Positions 12,094 through 31,287 of a DNA stretch of 64,000 bases are shown here, piece by piece. The notes below the pieces were generated by a model. It had not been told where the DNA came from. It searched no databases and worked only from the letters and a program-made list of their open reading frames with translations. Position 1 is the first letter of the stretch; every line of letters begins with the position of its first letter. The translations under genes and the position numbers were made by a program. The stretch comes from Scylla paramamosain (Eukaryota > Arthropoda > Malacostraca > Decapoda > Portunidae): positions 17,427,001-17,491,000 of the forward strand of contig NC_087152.1 of the NCBI RefSeq assembly GCF_035594125.1, in the 5' to 3' direction.

Positions 12094-13888
12094 TTTTTTT
12101 TTTTTTATGTAGGAAGGACACTGGCCAAAGGCAAAAAAAAATCCAATAGAAAAAATGCCCACTGAAATGCCAGTCCCATAAAAGGGTCAAAGCAGTAATC
12201 AAAAACTGATGAATAAGTGTCTTGAAACCTCCCTCTTGAAGGAATTCAAGTCATAGGAAGGTCGAAATACAGAAGCAGGCAGGGAGTTCCAGAGTTTACC
12301 TGAGAAAGAGATGAATGATTGAGAATACTGGTTAACTCTTGTGTTAGAGAGGTGGACAGAATAGGAGTGAGAGAAAGAAGAAAGTCTTGTGCAGGGCCGC
12401 GGGAGGAGAAGAGGCATGCAGTTAGCAAGATCAGAAGAGCAGTTAGCATGAAAATAGCGGTAGAAGACAGCTAGAGATGCAACATTGCGGCGGTGAGAGA
12501 TAGGCTGAAGACAGTCAGTTAGAGGAGAGGAGTTGATGAGACGAAAAGCTTTTGATTCCACCCTGTCTAGAAGAGCATTATGAATGGAACCCCCACCAGA
12601 CATGTGAAGCATACTCCATACATGGACGGATAAGGCCCTTGTACAGAGTTAGCAGCTGGGGGGTGAGAAAAACTGATGGAGACATCTCAGAACACCTAAC
12701 TTCATAGAAGCTGTTTTAGCTAGAGATGAGATGTGAAATTTCCAGTTCAGATTATAAGTAAAGGACAGACCGAGGATGTTCAGTGTAGAAGAGGGGGACA
12801 GTTGAGTGTCATTGAAGAAGAGGGGATAGTTGTCTGGAAGGTTGTGTCGAGTTGAATTGATTTTTTGGGGCAGTGAACAATACCAAGTTTGCTCTGCCCC
12901 AATCAGAAATTTTAGAAAGATCAGAAGTCAAGCGTTCTGTGGCTTCCCTACATGAAATGTTTATCTCCTGAAGGGTTGGACGTCTATGAAAAGATGTGGA
13001 AAAGTGCAGGGTGGTATCATCAGTGTAGGAGTGGATAGGACAACAAGTTTGGTTTAGATCATTAATGAATAATAAGAAGAGAGTGGGTGACAGGACAGAA
13101 CCCTGAGGAACACCACTGTTAATAGATTTAGGAGAAGAACAAGGACCGTCTACCACAGCAGCAATAGAATGGTCAGAAAGGAAACTTGAGATGAAGTTAC
13201 AGAGAGAAGAATAGAAGCCGTAGGAGGATAGTTTGGAAATCAAAGCTTTGTGCTAGACTCTATCAAAAGCTATTGATAGTCGTAGACAGATGGTGGAAAA
13301 CTCGGAAGATTCAAGAGCGTGGGCACGAGAGTAGTTAAGTCATTGCGCACATAAACGCAGTATCCAGGTTTGGATCGAAAATGAGGATAGAGAAAGTAGG
13401 AGGGAACAGAAAAGGGGCTACTGTCAGTTGCCTCAGACACCTGAGTTTCAGTGAGGAAAAGAAGATGAGGTTTAGAAGAGGAGAGGTGGTGTTCTACAGA
13501 TTGAAAATTAGATCTTAGACCACAAATGTTGCAGAAGTTAATGAAGAAAGAGTTGAGGGTGGGTGTCAAGACACTTAGGGTCGTTGACAGAAAGGCAGTC
13601 CGACCTGGGGACATTTATGGTCTCCTCCCCAGATGGGGACTCCGAGGCTGGTGTAGGATTTGCCATGATGATTTTAAATTTTTTGAGTGAAGGGTGCGTG
13701 TGTTATTAGGTGCTTGTAGTTTTGTGTGGAGAAAGAGAGTTGTCTTTAGAGGGCAGGCTCTGACTGCCCTCTAAACGTTCAGTGAGGTCACAGCTGGGTT
13801 TAATGATAAGTTCACAGCATCCCCTGAACAATGTTTTAGACCTCACTGGGAGTAATTATCGTTTTGGCAGGTGTCTACTGTCTTCTCC
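12094..13888 (-). mobile_element. LINE-A copy with both ends but a large internal deletion
   Basis: The 3' end at 12094 is a T-run on the plus strand followed by the family's conserved terminal segment. The 5' end at 13888 matches the 5' end of the near-complete copy (45334). Minus-strand pieces encode the C-terminal region (12199-12612), the reverse-transcriptase palm (12809-13243; SGVPQGSVLSPTLF, HSYTDDTTLHF) and the first part of the endonuclease (13270-13614). Relative to 42017-45334 about 1.48 kb is missing at about 13273, plus a smaller gap in the 5' leader. The catalytic box reads TDD instead of ADD. It is a dead copy inserted in BEL copy 2. Confidence 0.85.
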
Positions 13889-14604
13889 TGTGAGGAGTAT
13901 TTTGGACAGACAACAAAGTAGTCCTTGGTTACATTGCAAGTGAAGCAGAGATTCCATGTATATGTTGCAAATAGAGTAGAAACAAACAGAGATCACACTT
14001 CACCAGATCAATGGAAATTTGTAGAGACACAGTATAACCCCGTAGATCTAGGGGCATGACAGCAGATGAATTGTATAATAGCAGGATCTGGTGGAATGGC
14101 CCAGAATTCCTTTGGTGACATAGTCCAATGGATAGCCATTCTCAGTAAAAGGTCATAAATGAAAATGACCCTGAAGTGAAGAAAGTTGTATGCTATGCTG
14201 TAGGCACACAATAGCCCACAGATATAATAGAAAGACTTGAATATTTTTCTGATTGGTTTAAAGCAAAGAGGGCAGTTGCTGTATGCCTTAAGCTTCTGAA
14301 GAGTTTCAAAAGAAAAGGTGATGGCAGTACTAAAGTAAAAGGAGACACATATGAGCCGGTAAATGTAGTGGAAGTGTCAGAAGCTGAAAATGAAATTATA
14401 AAACAACTGCAAGCAAAGGCATTCCAGAAGGAGATAAATGTGCTGAAATCAACTGCTAATGATAATTCTTTAAATAAAGGGGACAATGGCAAAGAAGCAA
14501 AAGAATGTAATCTCGACAACCAGGGAAGATGCACAAAGGCTAAAAGGACCATCATAGAGAGGCCAATACATAGTCTAGTATTGCTGTTAGAAGGTGATGC
14601 ACAA
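13889..14604 (+). pseudogene. BEL/Pao pol (copy 2): RNase H end and integrase start
   Basis: Just after the LINE, the frame starting near 13899 reads FWTDNKVVLGYI, the last RNase H motif of BEL elements. It is followed by degraded connection sequence (GMTADELYNSRIWWNGPEFL, around 14055-14110) and, at 14250-14604, a segment like the BEL integrase N-terminus (RWFKAKRAVAVCLKLL, EIIKQLQAKAFQKEI). The HHCC finger and DDE core are missing: the element stops near 14604. Several stops are present. Confidence 0.7.
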
Positions 14605-15343
14605 TAATAGACTGGAGCATCCCCGCCAAGGAGCCAGTGTTACAAAACACATTATGTGCTAATCCTAGTTTTTAAGGATTGATTGTTTGATTGACTGATA
14701 CATTTATTGTTGCATTAATAATGAAATACAACAATGGAGGAGGACAGATCTTGCCACCCATTCCCTGGGCAAAGACTTAAGGGTAGAGTATCAAAAATAC
14801 AAAAATAGATAGTATACATTACAAGAATATAAGTAAATAAATAAATACGGATATTGCACACCTTATTGCATCAATATCCTACAGTCTGGGAGCAAATGTA
14901 GGATATTCCTTGACTATATCCCTGAGAGTGGCTGAGTCTAAGAAATGGTCAATGAGGGTATACAAGTCATGTTGACCTTGCAGCCTAAATTTAGCAATGA
15001 GAGGACATTCCATGACATAATGACTCAGAGTGTCCCCTTGGTGCAGCACACAGCACACAGCACATGCCAGGAGAAGCACTGACTTCCCAAAAGTATTTAT
15101 AGCCTAATCTGAGCTTCATTGCCAAACTGTCATGTGATGCAGTGTGTCTCCCATAGGTGTAAGCACAGCTCTGGGAGACAAGTACATAGTGAAGACTACT
15201 GCCATTGCCCCTAAGGCAATAAAGCTCCAACTGATCACTAATGCTACTATGTACAAAGTCTTTGATGGTACTCTTAACATAGCCCAGAGTGTATTCAGTG
15301 CCAGGGTCCACTGTGTCATTCTGAAGGGCACATTGAGCAAGGC

Positions 15344-15430
15344 GGTAAAAATGGCACAGGTAAAAATGGCACGGTAAAAATGGCACGGGTAAAAATGGCA
15401 CAAGGGAAGAAGTAGGAAAAAATGGCACAA
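15344..15430 (+). repeat. Left terminal inverted repeat of the MULE, made of tandem units
   Basis: Four direct copies of GGTAAAAATGGCAC spaced 14-15 bp apart, then a spacer and one more AAAAAATGGCAC. It pairs in inverted orientation with about 17160-17259. Repeated units at transposon ends commonly act as multiple transposase-binding sites; here that is inference. Confidence 0.9.
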
Positions 15431-15504
15431 ATATATATTGAAGTTTAAATGTTGAGAAAATATGTTTCTAGAGTTTCTTAAATTCTCGAGTGAGTTTTGA
15501 ATGA

Positions 15505-15771
15505 GTGTTTCATGAATTTGTCTCGAAGCAAGCTCATTGTTTACTTTCCGCATTTCTCACTACACAGCCACAGACAAGTTGTAGCAGCAGTCAAGTACAC
15601 ATCTCAGATCTCAGTGGCTCTACCAAATTTCCCACCATGGAAATTATACAGAGCAATAAAGGAAAAGAGAAGATCTGCTTCCAAGGGTACATGTATACAA
15701 AACAGATTACAAGATCAACTACTATCAGATGGAGATGTGTTAAAAGAACATCTTTTGTAAAGGCACTATGA
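15505..15771 (+). pseudogene. FLYWCH-like N-terminal zinc-finger segment of the MULE transposase, out of frame
   Basis: A frame ending at 15771 contains KEKICFQGYMYTKQ and TIRWRC, resembling the first half of a FLYWCH zinc finger (G-x-x-Y ... W-x-C). The second half, with EHNHAPD, begins in the next frame at 15768. The stop codon of this piece overlaps the ATG of the transposase frame (ATGA). FLYWCH fingers often precede MULE transposase domains in animal elements, so one frameshift probably split an originally continuous protein. Upstream residues are not recognisable. Confidence 0.6.
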
Positions 15772-17084
15772 CCACTAGCCTTAATATGACTGATCCTGTG
15801 CCAGCAAATGAACACAACCACGCTCCTGATTATGCTGCCATCTCAGCCACAAAATGTATCACCAACATGAAGAGAAAAGCAGCCGAAACAGAAGATAAAC
15901 CTAGTCAAATATACAGCAATAACCTGCATGACTTATCAGCTGAAACAAAGGCCGTACTACTAAGTGAAGACATCATAAAGAGAACTTTACGTAACCAAAG
16001 ATCAAAACTCTATCCACCAGTACCAGAAAGCCTTAAGGATCTGAAACTTACTGGGGTATGGACAACTACTGCAGCTCCAGAGCCAAAGCCATTCCTGTTT
16101 TTCGACAATGGCCCAGACACTGAAAAACGTATCATTGCTTTCGGTTCTGATGAATCACTGCGTCTACTTGCTTCTGCTGATACATGGCTGATGGACGGCA
16201 ATTATGCAATGGCTCCACAAGGTTTTCTACAGCTTTATGTGATAAGAGTTCCAATCGGCAATACTGCAGTGTCTACTACTTTTGCTTGTCTGCAGAGCAA
16301 AACACAAGATACATATGAAATACTGCTACAAGCAGTGATGGATCACTGTCATGAGATTGAACTCTACCCAGACCCAACAACCATAATTGTTGACTTCGAG
16401 CAGGCGGTCATCCAAGCCATCAGTAATGTTTTTGGGCCGGAAACACACACAGAAGGTTGCTTCTACCACCTAACTCAAAGTACCTGGCGGAAAATACAGA
16501 ACCTTGGCCTGACCAACCACTACAAAGAGAGTGAGGACTTTCGTCAATTCTGTGGACAGATTGACTCACTGGCATTTATACCAGTTGAAGATGTTCCAGC
16601 GGGAATGCAGCTACTGAAGGATAGATGTACTGAAGATGCAGCTCCCCTCTTGGAGTACTTTGACCAAACCTATGTTTCTGGTACATATGTTCAGAGAAGA
16701 CGCAACCAGCAGCCAGAAATTCCAGCAGTTAACCTTCGGCGCATTCCAGCAAGATTTCCTCCTGAACTTTGGAACGTACACAACGCTACCATGAATGACT
16801 GTCCCAGGACCAACAACCTGTGTGAAGGCTGGAACAAATTCTACCATCTTGTTGGCTACCAGCACCCATCTATCTGGAAACTTATACGAGTGCTTCAACA
16901 GGAAGAGGCAGCTGTGAGTGCAGTTATTGCAAGAGACTCAGTTGGTGAACCACCCAAAAAGAAAACAAAAAGGGTATATGTTAATCTACAACAACGACTG
17001 AAGAACTTATGCAAAGATTACACAGAAGGAAGGAAAACCCTTGATCAAATGTTATGTGGACTTGGTCACAACATAAGATTTTAA
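15768..17084 (+). CDS. MULE-type transposase, catalytic domain
   Basis: 438-codon intact frame. It starts with the end of a FLYWCH-like finger (EHNHAPD, residues 15-21). The MULE catalytic core follows: the first acidic residue in WLMDGNYAMAP (D143), the second in IIVDFEQAV (D209), a C-x2-H pair in EGCFYHL (C231, H234), and the probable final acidic residue in NNLCEGWN (E353). A basic stretch, PPKKKTKR (about 395-402), could serve as a nuclear localisation signal. The enzyme would cut and rejoin the transposon ends in the nucleus. The frame is open with no internal stops, but the DNA-binding finger is split by a frameshift just upstream, so activity is doubtful unless the first start is bypassed. 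The second ATG (residue 7) is another possible start. Confidence 0.8.
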   Translation: MTTSLNMTDPVPANEHNHAPDYAAISATKCITNMKRKAAETEDKPSQIYSNNLHDLSAETKAVLLSEDIIKRTLRNQRSKLYPPVPESLKDLKLTGVWTTTAAPEPKPFLFFDNGPDTEKRIIAFGSDESLRLLASADTWLMDGNYAMAPQGFLQLYVIRVPIGNTAVSTTFACLQSKTQDTYEILLQAVMDHCHEIELYPDPTTIIVDFEQAVIQAISNVFGPETHTEGCFYHLTQSTWRKIQNLGLTNHYKESEDFRQFCGQIDSLAFIPVEDVPAGMQLLKDRCTEDAAPLLEYFDQTYVSGTYVQRRRNQQPEIPAVNLRRIPARFPPELWNVHNATMNDCPRTNNLCEGWNKFYHLVGYQHPSIWKLIRVLQQEEAAVSAVIARDSVGEPPKKKTKRVYVNLQQRLKNLCKDYTEGRKTLDQMLCGLGHNIRF

Positions 17085-17159
17085 GCTTTCATATCATGCC
17101 TGAACAATGTTTCTATATGACCTTTACGTTTTAATGTATATCAATAAATTTTTTTAATT

Positions 17160-17259
17160 GTGCCATTTTTTCCTACTTTTTCCCTTGTGCCATTTTTACC
17201 CGTGCCATTTTTACACGTGCCATTTTTACCGTGACATTTTTACCTGTGCCATTTTTACC
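17160..17259 (-). repeat. Right terminal inverted repeat of the MULE
   Basis: Read on the minus strand it starts GGTAAAAATGGCACAGG and repeats the unit five times (one reads ATGTCAC), then GGGAAAAAGTAGG and a last AAAAAATGGCAC. This matches the left end with one added unit. Confidence 0.9.
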
Positions 17260-18475
17260 TAAACTCAAGCTGGATACCCACGAGAGGGTATCCAGGTGAA
17301 GTGGACCATGGCACCAGCACCTTCCAGGGCGTGGATGAGATCAAGACATTTATTAACTAGATCACAGTCCATGGGGGAGGTAGACTGGAGAGCATACAGT
17401 GCAGCCTGACGGTCAACAAAGAATACTTCCTTATGGAGAGGCGCCACAATATGGAGCACCTCCAGAACAGCATACAGTTCTGCCCTAGTGGAGGACATGT
17501 GTACAGGGAGCTGCCTGGAAACTTCAGTGTCAGTGTGGTGATTGGCAGAAATGTAGTTGTGGATGAACAGCCCACATCCGGACCTGCTGCCATTGACTGA
17601 TCCATCACAATAAACATGAATAGCCTGAACGTGGGGATACTTGGACAATTTAGTCATGAACATGTTTTGTAGCACATGAGGGGGCCAGTCCCTCTTGGGG
17701 CTGATGCACTGAGTGAATATCAACACTGACACGGTGAAGGTTCCAAACGGGTTGGAGCGGTGACATAACAATGTTAATACAGGCCTCGGCTATACCTACA
17801 CTTGTAAGAACTCCCAAGATCTTCCTGAGGTATGGAGTTGTGGGAGTCCAACGATCATGATACAGGGCAGTCAGTGATCCCTTCAGAGATGCCTGTGCAT
17901 AGCATCCGACCAACAGTACAACAAGTAATTTCCTGTATCCTACACATAATACTCGCTAGGTGCAGTTTAACTCTGAGGACCTCAATCCGAGCAGTCCTTG
18001 GGCATCCCAAAATTATTCTCAAGGCTTCATTTTGAACAAGCTCCAGGGGACGGAGCTGGGTGGCACTAAACTGTATTAAAAAAGGGGCTGCGTAGTCAAT
18101 GAGGGACCGTATGACAGATATATAGAACATCCTTAGGACTGGAATGCCAGCCCCCAGGCCCCTGTTTGCTAGCAGCCGAAGTGGCGCTAGCTGTGGCAGA
18201 CAGGTCTCGAACATAGTGTAGAGCGTGGAGGGACTTCCTGAAACTCAGCTGTACACCCAGGTACTTGTGTATATGAACTCTAGTGATGGGAACATTATTT
18301 GAGGTGGGCGGTCGAGAGACCTTCCCTTTGGCTAGAAATTTGGTTATACATTCATTAATTACAAGTCCCATTTGAACACACAATGCTGCTAGTTGTGACA
18401 GAGCTAACTGGAGAATTTTTAAGGTACATACTAATGTTAATTTAAGGTAAATTGTTGCACAATTTAGGGGAGCCA

Positions 18476-19004
18476 TGTTACTGTACGTAGAGAGCATGTA
18501 CCTCATGTCATTATTCCTCGGTAATCATAAGTGAAATGTTCAATAGTTTTCTGTTTGCATGAAGACGTGTAATATGTGTAAGTATCAGTATTCAATGCTA
18601 TATGAAGCACCAAAGCCGATGCTCACTTGTTAGTAGAGCGTAGTTAACCCGCTGGTCGCCTCTGGGCGTCACTCAAGGCCAAGTCGCGCTCAGACAAAGA
18701 TAGGCAGGAAGGTGACCGAGATAAATGCTTGAATTTTGTAGAAAAAACTGATTGTCATAGCGCCAAGTTGAATGCATGTATTGTTAATGAATACTGTAAT
18801 ATGTTGAAAATGTTTAATATCAGTGTATAATGTTATTTTATAAGAAACTGAGACTGAGAACTTGTTTGCAGTTCTTATGGTCATGCTTACCTCATCAATA
18901 AATGTCAGAGAGAAAGAACTGCCTTTCCTCGACCTTACGATGATGGGTGTGATCAGTAAAACAGATCACCTGAGAGCTAATGAAGACCTGTCGGTGTGAC
19001 TACA
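18476..19004 (+). mobile_element. BEL/Pao LTR, third copy, no target duplication seen
   Basis: 529 bp from TGTTACTG to GACTACA, homologous to the LTRs at 1642 and 5598. Left flank AGCCA and right flank TTATA do not match, and no internal BEL sequence adjoins it. It is either a solo LTR whose flanks were rearranged or one LTR of an element whose rest was deleted. It truncates the I-type LINE relic to its left. Confidence 0.85.
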
Positions 19005-19488
19005 TTATATATTGTCGAGGAAGTTAGGATCGTTAGGGTAGGATAGATTAGGTTAGGACTATGGAGCAGTGAGTTACATGCATAGATTTTTTTTTCTATG
19101 TAAGATTATTATCTTCATTTATGCATTTTTTCTGTTGTGTTTGTTTCTCGAATATTTTTGTAGTGGAAGTTAAGAACGTTACAGTAGGATAGATTAGGAC
19201 TGTGGAAAGTTGGAAACGTTAGGAACAATGAATTATAACTAATTTTTTCTAATGTTTACAAGTCAATACTATCCTGTAATTACTAGTTATTGTTAGTTTA
19301 TTGAGAAGCGACACAAACTGTGCTGTCGTATTTATCATTATAGATAAAAAAAAAAAAAAAGTTGCCATTGAGATCATTTTATTTATTTTTTTTCTTTAAT
19401 ATGATATTTTTTTCCACCAAAATATACCATGGAACTACTCAAATATGTGATTCTTCTCATTGTTTTATTTCAATAGAAATGCATGACA
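19005..19488. other. Non-coding stretch with GTTAGG-rich sequence
   Basis: Contains scattered TTAGGTTAGGA and GGATAGATTAGG motifs (19030-19070, 19180-19200) of a kind common in arthropod intergenic DNA. No coding feature seen. Confidence 0.5.
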
Positions 19489-22322
<2,834 letters not shown>

Positions 22323-22348
22323 TCAGTCTCAAGCTCCTGGGCAGGATG
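22323..22348 (+). promoter_or_regulatory. Candidate PSMA1 initiator and ATG-only first coding exon
   Basis: TCAGTC (22323-22328) matches the arthropod initiator consensus. About 18 bp downstream, GGCAGGATG is followed by GT (22349). The first certain PSMA1 exon begins exactly at the Phe codon that follows the initiator Met in the animal family, so the missing first exon should end with ATG. This site fits, but the donor (GTTGGT) is weak and the choice is a guess. Confidence 0.3.
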
Positions 22349-22804
22349 GTTGGTGTTTGCCGCTGTTTTGGGGAATACTGGGGTCATTTGTTTAGTGCTC
22401 TAAAGTGTTTGTGATAATGGGAGTGTCTTCTAGATGTGCGAATTCAAGTCATTTGTGTGAAAACTGGGGTGTGTTGTTAGTTTGGTGAGTGAAGATTCCG
22501 TGGTCAGGGTGTGACAAATGAGAGGTGAAGATTAAGGGATCATCTATAAATAAATAAATATATGTAAATAAGATCAAGATAAAGAATATTAGGAAAAAAC
22601 GTGGATTATATTAAAGTAACATTAACGTTTTCATTTGTGGGTTAGGCTTGGAGTAGTCAGTCCTTAAATATTATTTCCATAATCCCGAAAACGCTCGTGT
22701 GATTTTCCGTACATGCCAAGTCAAAGTAAAATAGTTTTGGCGAAGCTTTGCGTTTTTTTATTTTTCACAATTTACCGAATATTCAACCATAATTCACTAC
22801 ATTT

Positions 22805-22998
22805 ATCCCTTCACTGGTAAACTGTGGAATTCCCCTACACCCTTCCGTATTTGTCCCTTTCTACTACTTGAAGTCTGTCAAGAGGGACGTCTCTAGTTAT
22901 GGTTAATCCTTTTGGGACTGGTATTTCATTTGGTGTGTTTTATGTAGGTAAATTTTATTGCTCTTGGCCAGTGTCCCTCTTACATAAAAAAAAAAAAA
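22805..22998 (+). mobile_element. 3' end of an old LINE-A copy
   Basis: Degraded sequence matching the last ~60 codons of the LINE-A frame (FTGKLWNS near 22810) and then the conserved 3' terminus (TTTTATTGCTCTTGGCCAGTGTCCCTCTTACAT) with a poly-A tail ending at 22998. The tail ends about 70 bp before the first identified PSMA1 exon. Confidence 0.75.
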
Positions 22999-23068
22999 GT
23001 AAAAAAAAATCTGCAGTATGAGGCTACTCAAAGAAATAGTTGATAATGGGATGCTCTTATATTTCCAG

Positions 23069-30157
<7,089 letters not shown>

Positions 30158-30919
30158 GAGAGGAACTGGAGTATGCATTGAAATTTGGGTTTCTGTGTCC
30201 TTTCTAGGTTTGGTATATAGATTTAGAAATGGAAGTTTCCATCATTATTTTTTTATCATTATGATTATATTATTGTATTCATTATTATTATTATTTTTTT
30301 TTTATATTATGATTATCATTGTTTTTTATGGAACAAGACATTAAAAAAAAAATGGAATCTTCATTGCAAAGGAAATTTGATGCAAAAACAAGTTAATATT
30401 GATGAAACCTAACCATTTCATATGTGCAAAGTATTGTATGCTTGTACTGTTTGGCTAAACAAAGTTACACACTAACTTGTTTTTTTTTTATCTTCCTTGG
30501 TTATCAGTCCTTATCAAGAAAACATGTTGATTTTAATAGGACAGGCAACTCTCACAGTAAAGTGAAATGTAATCATGGCAGATGTAGTTAGGATGAAGAC
30601 TGCAGAATTTAATGGAAATGAGGGATACCAAACAGAAACCTACATGGGCATATATGACAAAAAAGGAATGGAAGAGTCATAGAAATATCTATACTTGTGA
30701 AGAAAAGGGCTTGATATTTAAGAGGACAAAAGGAAAGTTAAGAAGAGAAATGCCTGAATTAACATATATTAAGACAGCTTACCCCAGAAGAAATGCAGAC
30801 GTCTGGAATGGCATAGATGTGATAAAGATAAGTTCCATCAGTTGAAAAAAAAACCCGCATGAACATTGATGTGAAAGCAACATCACACAAGTTTATCCAA
30901 GACCTTGTATACTGCAAGT
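30158..30919 (+). other. PSMA1 3' UTR and downstream DNA
   Basis: Follows the PSMA1 stop. AT-rich with an ATTAAA at 30339-30344 that could serve as a polyadenylation signal. No further gene recognised before the CA array. Confidence 0.4.
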
Positions 30920-30920
30920 A

Positions 30921-30921
<1 letters not shown>

Positions 30922-30955
<34 letters not shown>

Positions 30956-31035
30956 GATTCCAGAGAGTGACCACGTGTTCAAGAGAAAAGCTGTGTGCAT
31001 GGCATGTAAATTTAGAAGGATTTAAAGTGACTTAA
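30922..31035 (+). repeat. Inverted repeat arm adjoining (CA)n (partner 33105-33220)
   Basis: A (CA)n tract followed by about 80 bp (ACAAGATTCCAGAGAGTGACC ... AAAGTGACTTAAG) that reappears as its reverse complement at 33105-33220, next to a (TG)n tract. The two arms are separated by LINE-A copies. Confidence 0.75.
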
Positions 31036-31104
31036 GAAGTATGGAAGAGTGTGTTTATGGACAAAATAACCATAGATACAATGTAGTTTGACTTAGCTCC
31101 AGGT

Positions 31105-31287
31105 AGGGCACAACAGATACAATATTAAGATGTTCTATTGTGCCCAAAAATGTGGTCTAGTCAGAACAAGGGATAATACCAGAGGTAATGAAGTGCAGTG
31201 CTTAAAAAAATAAAAAAGTGTATTTGTATAATTAAAATGGCATAGAAAATGAGTAAATTCATAGAAGTAAAGCTCACTGCACATTAT
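31105..31287 (+). repeat. Dispersed repeat, copy 2
   Basis: Partner of 29556-29715 (TGGTCTAGTCAGAACAAGGGATAATA). A LINE-A copy starts at its right edge. Confidence 0.6.

Larger units (their letters stand above)
7739..14604 (+). mobile_element. BEL/Pao retrotransposon copy 2, degraded and split by a LINE
   Basis: Starts with an LTR remnant (7739-7770), then leader, gag, zinc knuckles, protease, reverse transcriptase and the start of RNase H up to 12093. After a LINE-A insertion (12094-13888) it resumes with the end of RNase H, the connection region and the first part of the integrase, ending near 14604. No 3' LTR is visible. Many frameshifts and stops occur throughout. Roughly 90 codons of RNase H are missing at the LINE junction. 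Confidence 0.85.
15344..17259 (+). mobile_element. MULE-type DNA transposon with tandem-repeat inverted ends
   Basis: 1,916 bp bounded by inverted ends that start GGTAAAAATGGCAC on each side. The left end (15344 to about 15430) holds four tandem units and a fifth after a GGGAAGAAGTAGG spacer; the right end (about 17160-17259) is the inverted counterpart with one extra unit. Inside is a transposase frame (15768-17084) and an AATAAA near 17143. No matching 9-bp target duplication was seen in the immediate flanks (GAGCAAGGC left, TAAACTCAA right), although some target sequence may have been lost. Confidence 0.85.
14665..18475 (-). mobile_element. Decayed I-type LINE, split by a MULE transposon
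   Basis: Minus-strand relic. 14665-14880 is a 3' end rich in TGATTGATT-like sequence. 14879-15340 encodes the post-RNase H region and a C-terminal Cys/His segment (HQGDTLSHYVMECPL). 17260-17771 encodes RNase H (VYCDGSVNGSRSGCGLF, STRAELYAVLEVL, FFVDRQAALYAL, FTWIPS). 17855-18506 encodes the reverse-transcriptase thumb and connection (KYLGVQLSFRKSLHAL, VIRSLIDYAAPFLIQ). The catalytic reverse-transcriptase core is absent, since a BEL LTR begins at 18476. The MULE at 15344-17259 sits inside the RNase H. Sequence is clearly divergent from the intact I-type element at 52138. Confidence 0.75.

Noticed and set aside
15344..17259. 9-bp target duplication of the MULE
   Set aside because: The nine bases on each side do not match, and alignment with the interrupted LINE suggests a few target codons are missing.
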